Below, one piece after another: positions 8,462-16,963 of a DNA stretch of 64,000 nucleotides (positions are counted from its first letter, which is position 1; every line of letters starts with the position of its first letter). The notes beneath the pieces are model-generated. The model was not told where the DNA came from and did not search any database. It worked only from the letters and a program-made list of their open reading frames with translations. Location: contig CANMXU010000020.1 of NCBI GenBank assembly GCA_947501935.1, positions 27,282-91,281 on the forward strand, in the 5' to 3' direction. A program made the translations under genes and the position numbers. The stretch is from an uncultured Alteromonadaceae bacterium (GTDB lineage: Bacteria; Pseudomonadota; Gammaproteobacteria; Enterobacterales; Alteromonadaceae).

Positions 8462-9676
8462 ATGATGCAAACCACCTATATTGCCCGACAAGCTATTTTT
8501 GATCGAAATTCAAATACGATTGGTTATGAACTACTTTTTAGAAACAGCCCCGAAAATAAGTTTCCAGAGCTTGACTTAAATGTCGCTACTTCAAAGTTGA
8601 TCATTCAAAATCATATACATGGTGATATCTCTGCCTTGTGTATGGGAAAACTTGCTTTCATCAACTTTACTGAACATTGTTTGATTAATAAATATCCGTT
8701 GTTATTTAATACTCAAGACATTGTTATTGAACTTGTTGGTAGCAATAAACCGACCACGCGTTTTCTTAAAATATTGAAATATTACTTTGATAAAGGTTAC
8801 AAAATTGCCTTAACTGAATATGACTTAGAAGATCATTGGGATGTGGTTTTCCCTTTTCTTTATTTAGTTAAAGTTGATGTTGAAAAAATTAACGCCAAGC
8901 GTTTAGCACCAATTGTACAAAAACTAAAACCTTTTGATGTTAAATTAACCGCCGAAAAAGTAGAAACCCGTTTTCAGTTGCAATCACTTGCAGAGGTTGG
9001 CTTTTCTGCTTACCAAGGTTTTTTCTATCATGAACCTGAAGTGATTGAAGGACAAACCCTTGCGCCTATTAAAACTCAAATGTTACACCTGATCAGTGAA
9101 ACATTTAATATGCCGTTTAATTTTGACTCAATTTCAGAAGTTATTAGTCAAGATGTTAACTTATCAGTTAGTTTACTTAAACTCGTTAACAACGTAGCTA
9201 CCGGTACTCGAATTGAAATTACCTCACTTAAACAAGCAGCAGCTTATTTAGGCGAAGATAAATTAAAACAATTTGTCACTATTCTTGCTTTGTCAAAACT
9301 CACCGTTGATCAAAGTGACGAAATAGCAAAACAGGCGCTGATCACCGGTAAATTAATGGCAGCTATCGCAAAAGATAAAGCCTTTAAAGAAGTAAAAGAC
9401 TTAGCATTTATCACTGGGCTTCTCAGTGCAATTGAAGTGTTATTGAGCATGCCAATGGACAAAATTTTGGAAACCATGCCACTTGCTCAACCAATAGAGT
9501 CAGCCTTAGTTAAACATGAAGGTTTGTTAGGGGAATTATTAAACTTTACTACCAAATATATTACCGGGCAAAATGGTGAAATAGAGCAGTCCCTGTCAAA
9601 ATTATCCATAGACGAAGACTTTATTCATCGAGAGTTTGTTTCTGCCAGTAAATGGTGTAATGATTTAGATATCTAA
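8462..9676 (+). CDS. EAL-like and HDOD domain signalling protein (YuxH type)
   Basis: 404 residues. The N-terminal half (about 1-200) is an EAL-like fold starting IARQAIFDRNSNTIGYELLFR. The catalytic EAL signature is degenerate (YELLFR), and other metal-binding residues are poorly conserved, so phosphodiesterase activity is unlikely. The C-terminal half is an HDOD domain (LSVSLLKLVNNVATG, SLKQAAAYLGEDKLKQFVTILALSKL). Proteins of this layout are thought to act as signalling scaffolds in cyclic-di-GMP or chemotaxis networks. Two tandem ATGs exist, 8462 and 8465, and no clear Shine-Dalgarno is seen. It is monocistronic and followed by a terminator. Confidence 0.85.
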   Translation: MMQTTYIARQAIFDRNSNTIGYELLFRNSPENKFPELDLNVATSKLIIQNHIHGDISALCMGKLAFINFTEHCLINKYPLLFNTQDIVIELVGSNKPTTRFLKILKYYFDKGYKIALTEYDLEDHWDVVFPFLYLVKVDVEKINAKRLAPIVQKLKPFDVKLTAEKVETRFQLQSLAEVGFSAYQGFFYHEPEVIEGQTLAPIKTQMLHLISETFNMPFNFDSISEVISQDVNLSVSLLKLVNNVATGTRIEITSLKQAAAYLGEDKLKQFVTILALSKLTVDQSDEIAKQALITGKLMAAIAKDKAFKEVKDLAFITGLLSAIEVLLSMPMDKILETMPLAQPIESALVKHEGLLGELLNFTTKYITGQNGEIEQSLSKLSIDEDFIHREFVSASKWCNDLDI

Positions 9677-9720
9677 AATTTAGTATTATCTTCAAACGAC
9701 ACACGTTCAATTTATAATAA

Positions 9721-9751
9721 AAAACCACGACAATTTAATTGTCGTGGTTTT
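9721..9751. terminator. Bidirectional terminator
   Basis: A perfect 13-bp stem (AAAACCACGACAA and its complement) with a 5-nt loop. It has a T run on the plus side and an A run on the other, so it can serve both the EAL-HDOD gene and the convergent glutaredoxin gene. Confidence 0.88.
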
Positions 9752-9804
9752 TTATTTAAGGGGCAAAGCAATCTTATAAAATTGGGTAACCCTATAAGAA
9801 AAGG

Positions 9805-10032
9805 TTAGTCATTATAAGCTTGGTTAAATTGCTTTACGGAAAAGCCATTAATGAATTGATCACCTACTTTTAATACGGGTACGGCGCGCATACCTGTTTT
9901 TCTAAATTCCTTTTGTCCTGCCGGCGTTTTTACATTACATAAGCGATAAGCAATACCTTGTTGGTCTAAGTAACGTTTGGCTGTTTGACAGTGCGGACAG
10001 TTATTCATGCTATATAAAATCACGCGTTTCAT
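9805..10032 (-). CDS. Glutaredoxin-like protein
   Basis: 75 residues with the CPHC redox motif (NNCPHCQTAKRYL) near residue 12, a MRAVPVL cis-proline loop and the INGFSVKQF C-terminal part of short glutaredoxin/NrdH-type proteins. It probably reduces disulfides or mixed glutathione disulfides in the cytoplasm. The gene lies downstream of the MFS permease and the tus genes on the same strand, after a gap of about 70 bp. A functional link to sulfur relay is possible but not shown. Confidence 0.85.
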   Translation of the reverse strand: MKRVILYSMNNCPHCQTAKRYLDQQGIAYRLCNVKTPAGQKEFRKTGMRAVPVLKVGDQFINGFSVKQFNQAYND

Positions 10033-10102
10033 TAAATCTCCTATTAGATCATTGAAGGCATAAGCTTCTGTATTTTTTAAGGCTGCTGGTTATTGTTTTG
10101 TT

Positions 10103-11353
10103 TTAATTTAATAGCTTATCTTGTTGATGGTAAAAATATCCAGAAACAAATATTAAGATCAGCACAAAGGGCAAACTAGATAAAACCACTACATGCCAAC
10201 CAGCTTGAAACAATACCCAGCCTGCCATTAATGAAGCAAGTGCTTGAAAGCCAAATAATATAAAGTCGTTGGTTGCTTGTACTTTATGCTTTTCACTGTC
10301 GCGATAACTTAACGGGAGTAGTGTAGTGCCAGTTAAGAACAAGAAATTCCAACCAATACCTAATAATATTAATGCCCACCAATAATGCATAACCTCTTGG
10401 CCTGATAACGCAACACTAGCGACTAACAAGTAAATTATAGTACCGGCAATTAATAAGCTTTTAAGACCAAATTTCCTGATCAAGAACGTTGTGAATAGTG
10501 ATGGTAAAAACATCGCTGCGATGTGGCTTTGTATTACCCATTTAGTTTCTTGCAAACTATGGCCATGAATACTGTGCATACTCATGGGGGTTGCGGTCAT
10601 CAAATAGCTCATTAAGCTGTAACCAATGGCAGCAGATAATATAGCGATGATAAAAATAGGCTGTTTTATTATTTCTAAAAGGGGACGCGGTTTACCAGAT
10701 TCTGTAGATACTATTGGTTTAGGGTTTTTAAAGAAGCATATAATCACCATGGCCAACAAAATAAAGCCAGCTAATACTAAAAAGGAACCGGCAAAACCAA
10801 ATGGGGTATCAATTAAATCTTTCGCCGCAACCGCAACTTCTGGGCCTAAAAATGCGGCAAACAAGCCACTTAGCATTAACATAGATAATATTTTAGGAAT
10901 GTCTTTTTCAGAAGGTGCGCTTTCAATCGCGGCAAATCGTAATTGCTGAACAAAGGCAGCACTAGAACCAAAACCTAAGCTGGCAAATGCAAACAAGGCG
11001 AAATGTCCATAAATGGTCGCAAACATTGCCGTTATCGCAGCAAATAAAGCAATGGTAAAACCGGTCAAAGTGGCTTTTTTACGGCCATATTTTCTGGCTA
11101 TTAATGCTGCTGGAATAGAGGTTGTTGCTACACCTAAAATCATTAATGTAATTGGTAAAGTTGCAAGTTTTGGGTTTTGAGCCAATTGTGTAGAAACAAT
11201 ACCACCAATAAAAACAATAACAGGAGATGCTGCCATCACTAATGGTTGGGCAATAAATAATAACCAAATATTTTTGGGTAAAGCGATAAACTTAGCCAGT
11301 AGTAATGGGGTTAGCAGAAGCAGTACTAAGGCGATAATAATATTAACGTACAT
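10103..11353 (-). CDS. Major facilitator superfamily transporter
   Basis: 416 residues, almost wholly hydrophobic with about 12 predicted helices. The loop RKYGRKKATLTG after the second or third helix is the MFS motif A (G-x-x-x-D-R-x-G-R-R/K-like). The substrate is unknown. The gene lies 61 bp downstream of tusE on the same strand and could be read through from it. Downstream is a small glutaredoxin gene. Confidence 0.82.
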   Translation of the reverse strand: MYVNIIIALVLLLLTPLLLAKFIALPKNIWLLFIAQPLVMAASPVIVFIGGIVSTQLAQNPKLATLPITLMILGVATTSIPAALIARKYGRKKATLTGFTIALFAAITAMFATIYGHFALFAFASLGFGSSAAFVQQLRFAAIESAPSEKDIPKILSMLMLSGLFAAFLGPEVAVAAKDLIDTPFGFAGSFLVLAGFILLAMVIICFFKNPKPIVSTESGKPRPLLEIIKQPIFIIAILSAAIGYSLMSYLMTATPMSMHSIHGHSLQETKWVIQSHIAAMFLPSLFTTFLIRKFGLKSLLIAGTIIYLLVASVALSGQEVMHYWWALILLGIGWNFLFLTGTTLLPLSYRDSEKHKVQATNDFILFGFQALASLMAGWVLFQAGWHVVVLSSLPFVLILIFVSGYFYHQQDKLLN

Positions 11354-11414
11354 AATAATGAGCCTTAATTAAGCTTAAAAAAATGAGTGCTATAAATGCT
11401 TACGATCAAAAAGT

Positions 11415-11747
11415 TTAAATACAACGTGCAGGTTTTGGTAGTCCTGCATATTTAGTTGCTTGTTTGGCTGGTCCTTCAGGAAATAGTCGATATAAATATC
11501 GGCTATTAGCTTTTTCTTCACCAAACTCTGCTTTCATCGCTTTTGTAAGGGCACGAATTGCCGGTGAGGTTTGATAAGTTAGATAAAACTCTCTAACAAA
11601 ATTTATCACTTCCCAATGTTCCGATAATAATTCAATACCATCTTGTTCAGCTAATAGCGGCGCTAGGTCTTTATGCCATTGTAAATAGTCAATTAAATAA
11701 CCTTGCTTATCGGTTTCAATGTTTTGTCCGTTAAAAATTATGCTCAT
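11415..11747 (-). CDS. tusE: Sulfur relay protein TusE (DsrC family)
   Basis: 110 residues, typical length. DsrC/TusE features are present: the GYLIDYLQWHKDLA start, HWEVINFVREFY and the C-terminal tail LPKPARCI, with the sulfur-accepting cysteine as the penultimate residue. TusE takes persulfide from TusD in the TusBCD complex and passes it to MnmA for 2-thiouridine formation at the tRNA wobble position. The start overlaps the end of tusB by 4 bp, so the genes are translationally coupled. Confidence 0.95.
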   Translation of the reverse strand: MSIIFNGQNIETDKQGYLIDYLQWHKDLAPLLAEQDGIELLSEHWEVINFVREFYLTYQTSPAIRALTKAMKAEFGEEKANSRYLYRLFPEGPAKQATKYAGLPKPARCI

Positions 11748-12037
11748 TGCCAGGTGATCACTGTGTTGTGGGTTAAAGTTAATTCAACCAGCTTCGACAT
11801 ATTAATTACCTGTACTGAACCTAGGCTAGTTAAAGCTCTCGCTTCAAGGTGTGAGTCTATAACGTGTATAGTAATATCAGTTGGCTTTTTAATGAATGTG
11901 TGAATAAGCGAGTGGTTAAGCGCATAACAGCCATCGTCGAGTAATACGATATGGTCATTAGCGGTTAAAGTATTTAAACACTGAGCTAACTCTTGGTTAG
12001 CAAAAGGTGAACTGCGAACTAAATGTAATGTGCTCAT
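11744..12037 (-). CDS. tusB: Sulfurtransferase complex subunit TusB (DsrH family)
   Basis: 97 residues matching the small DsrH/TusB family by length and by HLVRSSPF at the start and LLDDGCYAL in the middle. It is one of three subunits of the cytoplasmic TusBCD complex, which relays sulfur toward TusE for tRNA 2-thiolation. The assignment rests partly on position in the tusD-tusC-tusB-tusE order. It starts 12 bp after tusC. Confidence 0.9.
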   Translation of the reverse strand: MSTLHLVRSSPFANQELAQCLNTLTANDHIVLLDDGCYALNHSLIHTFIKKPTDITIHVIDSHLEARALTSLGSVQVINMSKLVELTLTHNTVITWQ

Positions 12038-12049
12038 AGGGTAAATTCG

Positions 12050-12412
12050 TTAAAACTTAAAGATAATATTATGGGCATTGAGCTTTGCTATAAACTCATT
12101 GCGAGGCAGTACCACAGTATTTTCAAGGTGGAATTGTGGTGTTAAATTTCTTACTTGTAATGATTGCTGGCAAACGTAAACATCTTCAATATCGTAAAAT
12201 TCAAAAGCCGAAAATGTTTTTAGGAAGTTTTTAACTGAAATACCTTCAGGGCTTTGTTGGTCAATTAATTGAAACACCCCATCTCCTTGAAAAAATAACA
12301 CTGGGGCTTGCTCATAAGAGCCAAAAATTAAAGCAACATCTAATGACTCTTTCGCGGTAGCGCTGGAAAAGGGCGCTACGGTATTTAATATGGCAACAGC
12401 AGAAGTAGTCAT
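12050..12412 (-). CDS. tusC: Sulfurtransferase complex subunit TusC (DsrF family)
   Basis: 120 residues. The DsrE/F-like fold is seen in ESLDVALIFGSYEQAPVLFF (early strand-helix-strand) and DVYVCQQSLQVRNL. TusC forms the TusBCD hexamer core with its neighbours. Its ATG shares one base with the tusD stop codon (TAATG), a tight coupling typical of stoichiometric complex subunits. Confidence 0.92.
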   Translation of the reverse strand: MTTSAVAILNTVAPFSSATAKESLDVALIFGSYEQAPVLFFQGDGVFQLIDQQSPEGISVKNFLKTFSAFEFYDIEDVYVCQQSLQVRNLTPQFHLENTVVLPRNEFIAKLNAHNIIFKF

Positions 12413-12834
12413 TAAAACTGTACCACCTTGTCGGCCACGCTGCTTAAAGTCACTAATTCACCTAAGCCTGCAATAGTAAAAATATCAACGATGTTTGAGC
12501 TGTTATTTTTATCGGTGCTATCGGCTAAACTATTATCAATATTTGAGTCAGACTCTTGTAGTATTTCGTCGGATAAACCGCGCTTTTGTGCTGCACTAAT
12601 ACAAAGATATAAAGGTAAGTTAAAATCACTATGCAGCTGCTGCCAATGAGCATTGGTTTGAAATTCATCGTTGGGCATTGATAAATGTTTACTAGCATTT
12701 AGCACACCGTCTTGATAAAAAAATATGCCAATAACGTCAACACCATTTTCTAATGCTGTGCGAATAAAATCGAGTGCTGTAGTGGTTAAATTACTGTGTG
12801 GTGGTGTGGTGATCATCACCGCGATTTTTTGCAC
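12412..12834 (-). CDS. tusD: Sulfurtransferase TusD (DsrE family)
   Basis: 140 residues. The active cysteine is Cys78 in LPLYLCISAAQKRGL, at the same position as the catalytic cysteine of E. coli TusD. The family accepts sulfur from TusA and passes it to TusE. The protein has an acidic, serine- and asparagine-rich linker (about residues 93-115) not needed for the fold. It is the first gene of tusDCB-tusE. About 115 bp upstream is yccA on the same strand, separated by a terminator. Confidence 0.93.
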   Translation of the reverse strand: MQKIAVMITTPPHSNLTTTALDFIRTALENGVDVIGIFFYQDGVLNASKHLSMPNDEFQTNAHWQQLHSDFNLPLYLCISAAQKRGLSDEILQESDSNIDNSLADSTDKNNSSNIVDIFTIAGLGELVTLSSVADKVVQF

Positions 12835-12902
12835 AATACCTACCTAAAAGTTTAAATTTAAAATTGTTAATGACTAGCAGCCACTATATTACACGCATTA
12901 AA

Positions 12903-12923
12903 AAGCCCCGACGAGTCGAGGCT
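12903..12923 (-). terminator. Terminator of the yccA gene
   Basis: A compact hairpin (AGCCCCGAC paired with GTCGAGGCT, one mismatch). Read on the minus strand it is followed by TTTTT. It separates yccA from tusD. Confidence 0.75.
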
Positions 12924-12948
12924 TAATATTATAACGGTTTATTTACCA

Positions 12949-13617
12949 TTAGTCATCGCCACCAAATGCCCCAAGTAAATGAAGCAAGCTAGTGAAAATG
13001 TTATAGATGTTTAAGTATAAAGATACTGTAGCGCGAATATAGTTAGTTTCGCCGCCGTGAATAATACGGCTAGTATCAAATAAAATTAAACCAGACATTA
13101 TCATAATAATTGCAGAGCTTAATGCTAAAGACACTGCTGGTACTTGGAAGAATATATTTGCGATACCAGCAATTATTACAACAATTAACCCAACCATTAA
13201 AAAACCACCCATAAAAGAGAAGTCTTTCTTAGTTGTTAGGGCATAGCCTGATAAAGCAAAAAATATTAATGCTGTGCCACCTAAGGCTTGCATAATTAAT
13301 GAGGCGCCGTTTGGCATGGCTGCATAGTGATTTAACATTGGACCTAAAGAAGCCCCCATTAAACCAGTAAACGCAAATATCCAGAAAATTCCGCTAGCCT
13401 TGTCAGCTTGCTTGTGAACCACAAATAACAAACCAAATGCGACTAGTGTCATTATTAATGCAGCCATATGAGATAGACCCATGGCCATTGATGCGCCAGC
13501 TGTTACCGCACTAAATGCTAATGTCATTGATAACAACATATAAGTATTTTTTAATACCTTGTTGATCTCAATAGCAGAACTTTGCGCTGCTGTCTGAAAA
13601 CCCATATTCGATTGCAT
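12949..13617 (-). CDS. yccA: Bax inhibitor-1/YccA family inner-membrane protein
   Basis: 222 residues with seven hydrophobic segments and the family's features: VLKNTYMLLSMTLAFSAVTAG at the start, GSSLIMQALGGTALIF-like middle helices, and the C-terminal LFDTSRIIHGGETNYIRATVSLYLNIYNIFTSLL. In E. coli, YccA is a substrate and modulator of the FtsH protease, and yccA lies beside tusE (yccK). The same neighbourhood is kept here. AGGAAAG precedes the ATG. Confidence 0.92.
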   Translation of the reverse strand: MQSNMGFQTAAQSSAIEINKVLKNTYMLLSMTLAFSAVTAGASMAMGLSHMAALIMTLVAFGLLFVVHKQADKASGIFWIFAFTGLMGASLGPMLNHYAAMPNGASLIMQALGGTALIFFALSGYALTTKKDFSFMGGFLMVGLIVVIIAGIANIFFQVPAVSLALSSAIIMIMSGLILFDTSRIIHGGETNYIRATVSLYLNIYNIFTSLLHLLGAFGGDD

Positions 13618-13858
13618 AATCTTTCCTTTATAAACGTAGATATACTATTAGATAAGGCCATTTTGTTTAAGTTCAAGATATTAGTCAATATTTCTATTAC
13701 TAATGTCATCATCAACAATTAACCTTGTGACATATTATGACATGGTTTTTGTAAAAAGCTACGATATGATTGCCGATCATCATTAAATAATTGTGAATGT
13801 TTGTTACAAGTTAATTAACACAAAACCAAATTCTACAACTTTCATAATCGCCCAATAA

Positions 13859-14455
13859 CTAACTGTTGTTAGCAAGTTCCGCTTTTCTAAAGCAAGTTTT
13901 ACTATGATCGTTAATAAGTCCACAGGCTTGTAAATGGGCATAACAAATAGTAGAACCAAAAAATTTAAAGCCACGAGATTTCATATCTTTACTAATTTTA
14001 TCAGAAACATCAGAAACATCAGAAGTAGCAGGGTAGTCAGCTAGGGTCGAAAATTCATTGGTAATAGTTTTATTATCAACAAAGCCCCATAAATAATTAC
14101 AGAAACTGCCAAACTCTTGTTGAATTTTAATAAATGCTTGAGCGTTAGTTATAGCTGCTTTTATTTTCAGCCGATTACGGATAATTGCCGAATTTTGCAT
14201 CAGCTCATCTATTTTATCTTCATTAAAAGCGGCAACATCATGAACGTTGTAGTTAGCGAAAGCTGCTTTATAACCATCACGCCGTTTTAAAATGGTATAC
14301 CAGCTTAAGCCTGCTTGTGCCGACTCCAAAATAATAAACTCAAACATTTTTTTATCATCATGAACTGGTACACCCCATTCCTGATCGTGATAAGCAACAT
14401 AATCGGGTTTGGTGGTGTCAAGCCATGGACATCTGCATATTGAATCGTTAATCAT
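13859..14455 (-). CDS. tag: DNA-3-methyladenine glycosylase I
   Basis: 198 residues, slightly longer than the roughly 187 usual. The family start RCPWLDTT...YHDQEWGVP and the segment FEFIILESAQAGLSWYTIL are clear. Zinc ligands typical of Tag are present (Cys9, His23 and the C-terminal NDHSKTC). Tag removes 3-methyladenine from alkylated DNA. The extra length is a Ser-Asp-Val repeat coded by a 9-bp tandem repeat at 14000-14026. Monocistronic. Confidence 0.95.
   Translation of the reverse strand: MINDSICRCPWLDTTKPDYVAYHDQEWGVPVHDDKKMFEFIILESAQAGLSWYTILKRRDGYKAAFANYNVHDVAAFNEDKIDELMQNSAIIRNRLKIKAAITNAQAFIKIQQEFGSFCNYLWGFVDNKTITNEFSTLADYPATSDVSDVSDKISKDMKSRGFKFFGSTICYAHLQACGLINDHSKTCFRKAELANNS
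14000..14026. repeat. 9-bp tandem repeat inside tag
   Basis: Three consecutive copies of ATCAGAAAC (the third ends GT). They keep the reading frame and code for SDVSDVSD in the glycosylase, in a surface-loop position judged from the flanking conserved segments. Confidence 0.8.
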
Positions 14456-14606
14456 AGGACTCCTTGCAATGATTTTGTTCGAAATGGCAGCAGGTTGTTT
14501 AAATTATTAGCAAACGATTCAATAATTCAAATAAGTGCTTTACAAGTTATTATCGACACTTTAATATTCGCCTCGTCTTGAAGCAACACATGTTTTAAGA
14601 CATTCA

Positions 14607-14697
14607 GGTGAGATGGCTGAGTGGTCGAAAGCACCGGTCTTGAAAACCGGCAAGGGTTTGTAGCCCTTCTAGAGTTCAAATCTCTATCTCACCGCCA
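14607..14697 (+). tRNA. tRNA-Ser (UGA anticodon)
   Basis: A 91-nt class II tRNA. The acceptor stem GGTGAGA pairs with TCTCACC, followed by discriminator G and encoded CCA at 14695-14697. The anticodon stem CCGGT/ACCGG holds the loop CTTGAAA with anticodon TGA at 14641-14643. The long variable arm (AAGGG...CCCTT) and the TTCAAAT T-loop are typical of tRNA-Ser. Confidence 0.97.
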
Positions 14698-14706
14698 CAT
14701 ACAGAA

Positions 14707-14736
14707 AAGCCCGTTACGAAAGTGACGGGCTTTTTG
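14707..14736 (+). terminator. Terminator of tRNA-Ser
   Basis: An 11-bp stem (AAGCCCGTTAC with GTGACGGGCTT, one G-U pair), a 4-nt loop and a T run, 10 bp after the tRNA. Confidence 0.9.
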
Positions 14737-14959
14737 CTTTTCACTCCCCAAGCATAATTAACTCTGGGTTGGTCGTATATTTCCTTCGAGTTGAGCTGAG
14801 CTTCTCGCTTAACTAATACATTAGAATAAACCGCACCTAAAAAGCTTAACTATTTTTTGTTAGGAATTTGATGCTTTCAATGGTTAAGGCAATAAGAAGT
14901 GTTAATATATGGCAATGTGCATAGGCATTCATTATTGATTATTTACCGCGGAAGTTTCC

Positions 14960-15916
14960 ATGAACGTAGAACAAATTTTATTGGCAATAAGTAATACCAG
15001 CGACAACGATTTAACGATTACCGGTATAGAGGCGGCGAAGCTTAATTGGTCTGAGTTTTATCCTGAGTTAGAACGTTTGATGGATCAATTTATCGCAGAT
15101 GATACCTCGTTAAGCCATGAGCAAGAGGCCATCGTATTCTTTGGTACATTATTATTAGCAGAATTAAAATATTCTCCTGCGTTAGCAAAGTGTTTGCAGT
15201 TATTTGCGCGAAGCGATTCATACTTAACGCCCATTGAAGCCATATTTGGTGATGCGCTCACCGAGTTAACATCGACTTTATTTTTTAATGTGGCTGATGA
15301 TAATAGCCAAGCATTGTCTGACTATATTGTTGATGGTCATCAAGCCATGTATTGCAAAGCCTCGGCAATGGAAGCAGTATTTGCTCAGTATGAAGTGGGT
15401 AAGCTTGATAAAATAGAATTAGCTCAGCATGTATCTCGCTGGCTAACAGTATTTTTAGCTATGCCTAGTTCTATCAATAGTTTTTTAATTAGTGCATTAG
15501 CAGATTCTTGTATTGACTATCAACTTGATGATTTTAAACCTCAGTTTCTCGACTTATGTGATAAAAACTTGTTTGATGAAGACCGCTTTAAACGCAGTGA
15601 AGTAGAGGCGTGGGATAGGGCTGATGGCTCTATGCTGCTTGAGTCTGGCATTATTGAAAAAGACTTTAATGTGGTTGATATGTTAACGGCTTGGATTGCT
15701 GATGACGCAGCAGAAGAATTTAATAGTCATGAGCACGAAGGTCATGACGACTTTGGTGCGTTAACCGGCAAAGGCGGTTTATTTGATAATATTCTGTATG
15801 ACGAGAATACTATTTTAGAGAACAGTGTGCCTGTTAGTTCATTGCCTACGGCTGGTCGTAATGACCCTTGCCCATGTGGCAGTGGTAAGAAATATAAAAA
15901 GTGCTGTTTACAATAG
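14960..15916 (+). CDS. SEC-C motif protein, DUF1186-like
   Basis: 318 residues. The body is acidic and helical, with no catalytic motif that I recognise. The last 20 residues are a SEC-C zinc-binding tail (NDPCPCGSGKKYKKCC), as in SecA and many adaptor proteins. The body resembles the DUF1186 family in having repeated helical units, which suggests a protein-protein interaction role. It lies 45 bp upstream of the RecX-like gene on the same strand. Confidence 0.7.
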   Translation: MNVEQILLAISNTSDNDLTITGIEAAKLNWSEFYPELERLMDQFIADDTSLSHEQEAIVFFGTLLLAELKYSPALAKCLQLFARSDSYLTPIEAIFGDALTELTSTLFFNVADDNSQALSDYIVDGHQAMYCKASAMEAVFAQYEVGKLDKIELAQHVSRWLTVFLAMPSSINSFLISALADSCIDYQLDDFKPQFLDLCDKNLFDEDRFKRSEVEAWDRADGSMLLESGIIEKDFNVVDMLTAWIADDAAEEFNSHEHEGHDDFGALTGKGGLFDNILYDENTILENSVPVSSLPTAGRNDPCPCGSGKKYKKCCLQ

Positions 15917-15961
15917 GCCTGTAATCTTCCTCTGTAATTTTAAATTTAAGATCAATTTTTT

Positions 15962-16774
15962 ATGCAAAGTAAACCACTTCGTCAAGCTAAAACTATTATT
16001 AATGTTTTCAACAGTGCCTATTGGCATCTTGGTCAACAAGATTTTACCATCAATGAAATTCGCGCTAAGCTGGCGCGAAAAACTGATAATCTTGAATGGA
16101 TTGATACCGTTGTTGAAAAATTTATTGAAAGCGGCTATTTAAAAAATGACTTTTATTTTTCTGTGCGCTATTGCGAGCTTGCTTTTAGTAATGAAATAGG
16201 CCGCTGTGCAATTAAACGAAAATTGCAATTGCGGGGCATATCGGTTGTAGAAATTGATACCGCCATTGAACAAGTAATGCATGATAAAAATATTAACTTA
16301 TTTGAAATGGCTACAGCTAGGTTGTTAAATAAGTTTGAAAACTTTTATAACACCAGTGAAGAAAAAATTTACTCGCAGATGATAACCAAAGGATTCACCC
16401 GCGCAGAAATAGACCATGCATTATTACAACATCCCCAGCGTGAAACATTACGCAGCAAACTTGCGATAAAAGCTGAAAAAACAGATTTAAAGACCGAAAT
16501 AATTAAACTGTTTAATAAAGGCAAAGGTAAAAACTTTATCTTGCAAGATCTCAAGCAAAGATTGATCGATGTAAGTGATTTTGACGAGGTAGTGTACCAA
16601 CTAGCTTTAACAGAAGATGTCGACTTCTATCACAGCTGTAAAGCAGAGTTAGCCAAAAAGCGTTATGACTTATCAGATTATAATGAAAAATCGAAAGCTT
16701 ATGCGTATTTATCCCGTAAAGGCTTTAATAGTGATGAAATAAAAGAAGCAATGACCCTAGATAGTGATGATTAG
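15962..16774 (+). CDS. RecX-like protein, extended
   Basis: 270 residues made of repeated three-helix units typical of RecX. The N-terminal unit has WIDTVVEKFIESGYLKNDFYF. Middle units have RCAIKRKLQLRGISVVEIDTAI and IYSQMITKGFTRAEIDHAL. The C-terminal unit has AYAYLSRKGFNSDEIKEAM. RecX proteins bind RecA filaments and inhibit them. E. coli RecX has about 166 residues, so this one carries extra repeats. recA is not adjacent, so it may be a second RecX-like protein with another role. A repeat-like hairpin element follows the stop. Confidence 0.7.
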   Translation: MQSKPLRQAKTIINVFNSAYWHLGQQDFTINEIRAKLARKTDNLEWIDTVVEKFIESGYLKNDFYFSVRYCELAFSNEIGRCAIKRKLQLRGISVVEIDTAIEQVMHDKNINLFEMATARLLNKFENFYNTSEEKIYSQMITKGFTRAEIDHALLQHPQRETLRSKLAIKAEKTDLKTEIIKLFNKGKGKNFILQDLKQRLIDVSDFDEVVYQLALTEDVDFYHSCKAELAKKRYDLSDYNEKSKAYAYLSRKGFNSDEIKEAMTLDSDD

Positions 16775-16788
16775 TGCTAAGTGATTTA

Positions 16789-16864
16789 AATAAAGGGTCG
16801 GTGACATTTGAGTGATTTATCATAAGTCACATGCTGGTAAATATTTTGTCTCCGACCCTTTATT
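16789..16864. repeat. REP-like palindromic element
   Basis: A perfect 13-bp inverted repeat (AATAAAGGGTCGG at 16789-16801, complement at 16852-16864) encloses about 50 bp. The inner halves continue imperfectly (GTGACA against TGTCTC). The GGGTCGG...CCGACCC ends resemble REP elements mobilised by REP-associated tyrosine transposases, which are common in Colwellia and relatives (from memory, not searched). It could also act as a terminator for the RecX-like gene. Confidence 0.5.
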
Positions 16865-16963
16865 ATTCTTACCCTCTAGGTATTTCGCTCAATAAGATTA
16901 CTAGCTAACGTCAGCAATCGCAGTATAATTACGACAATATAATTAAAAGCAGCTAACCCCAAA

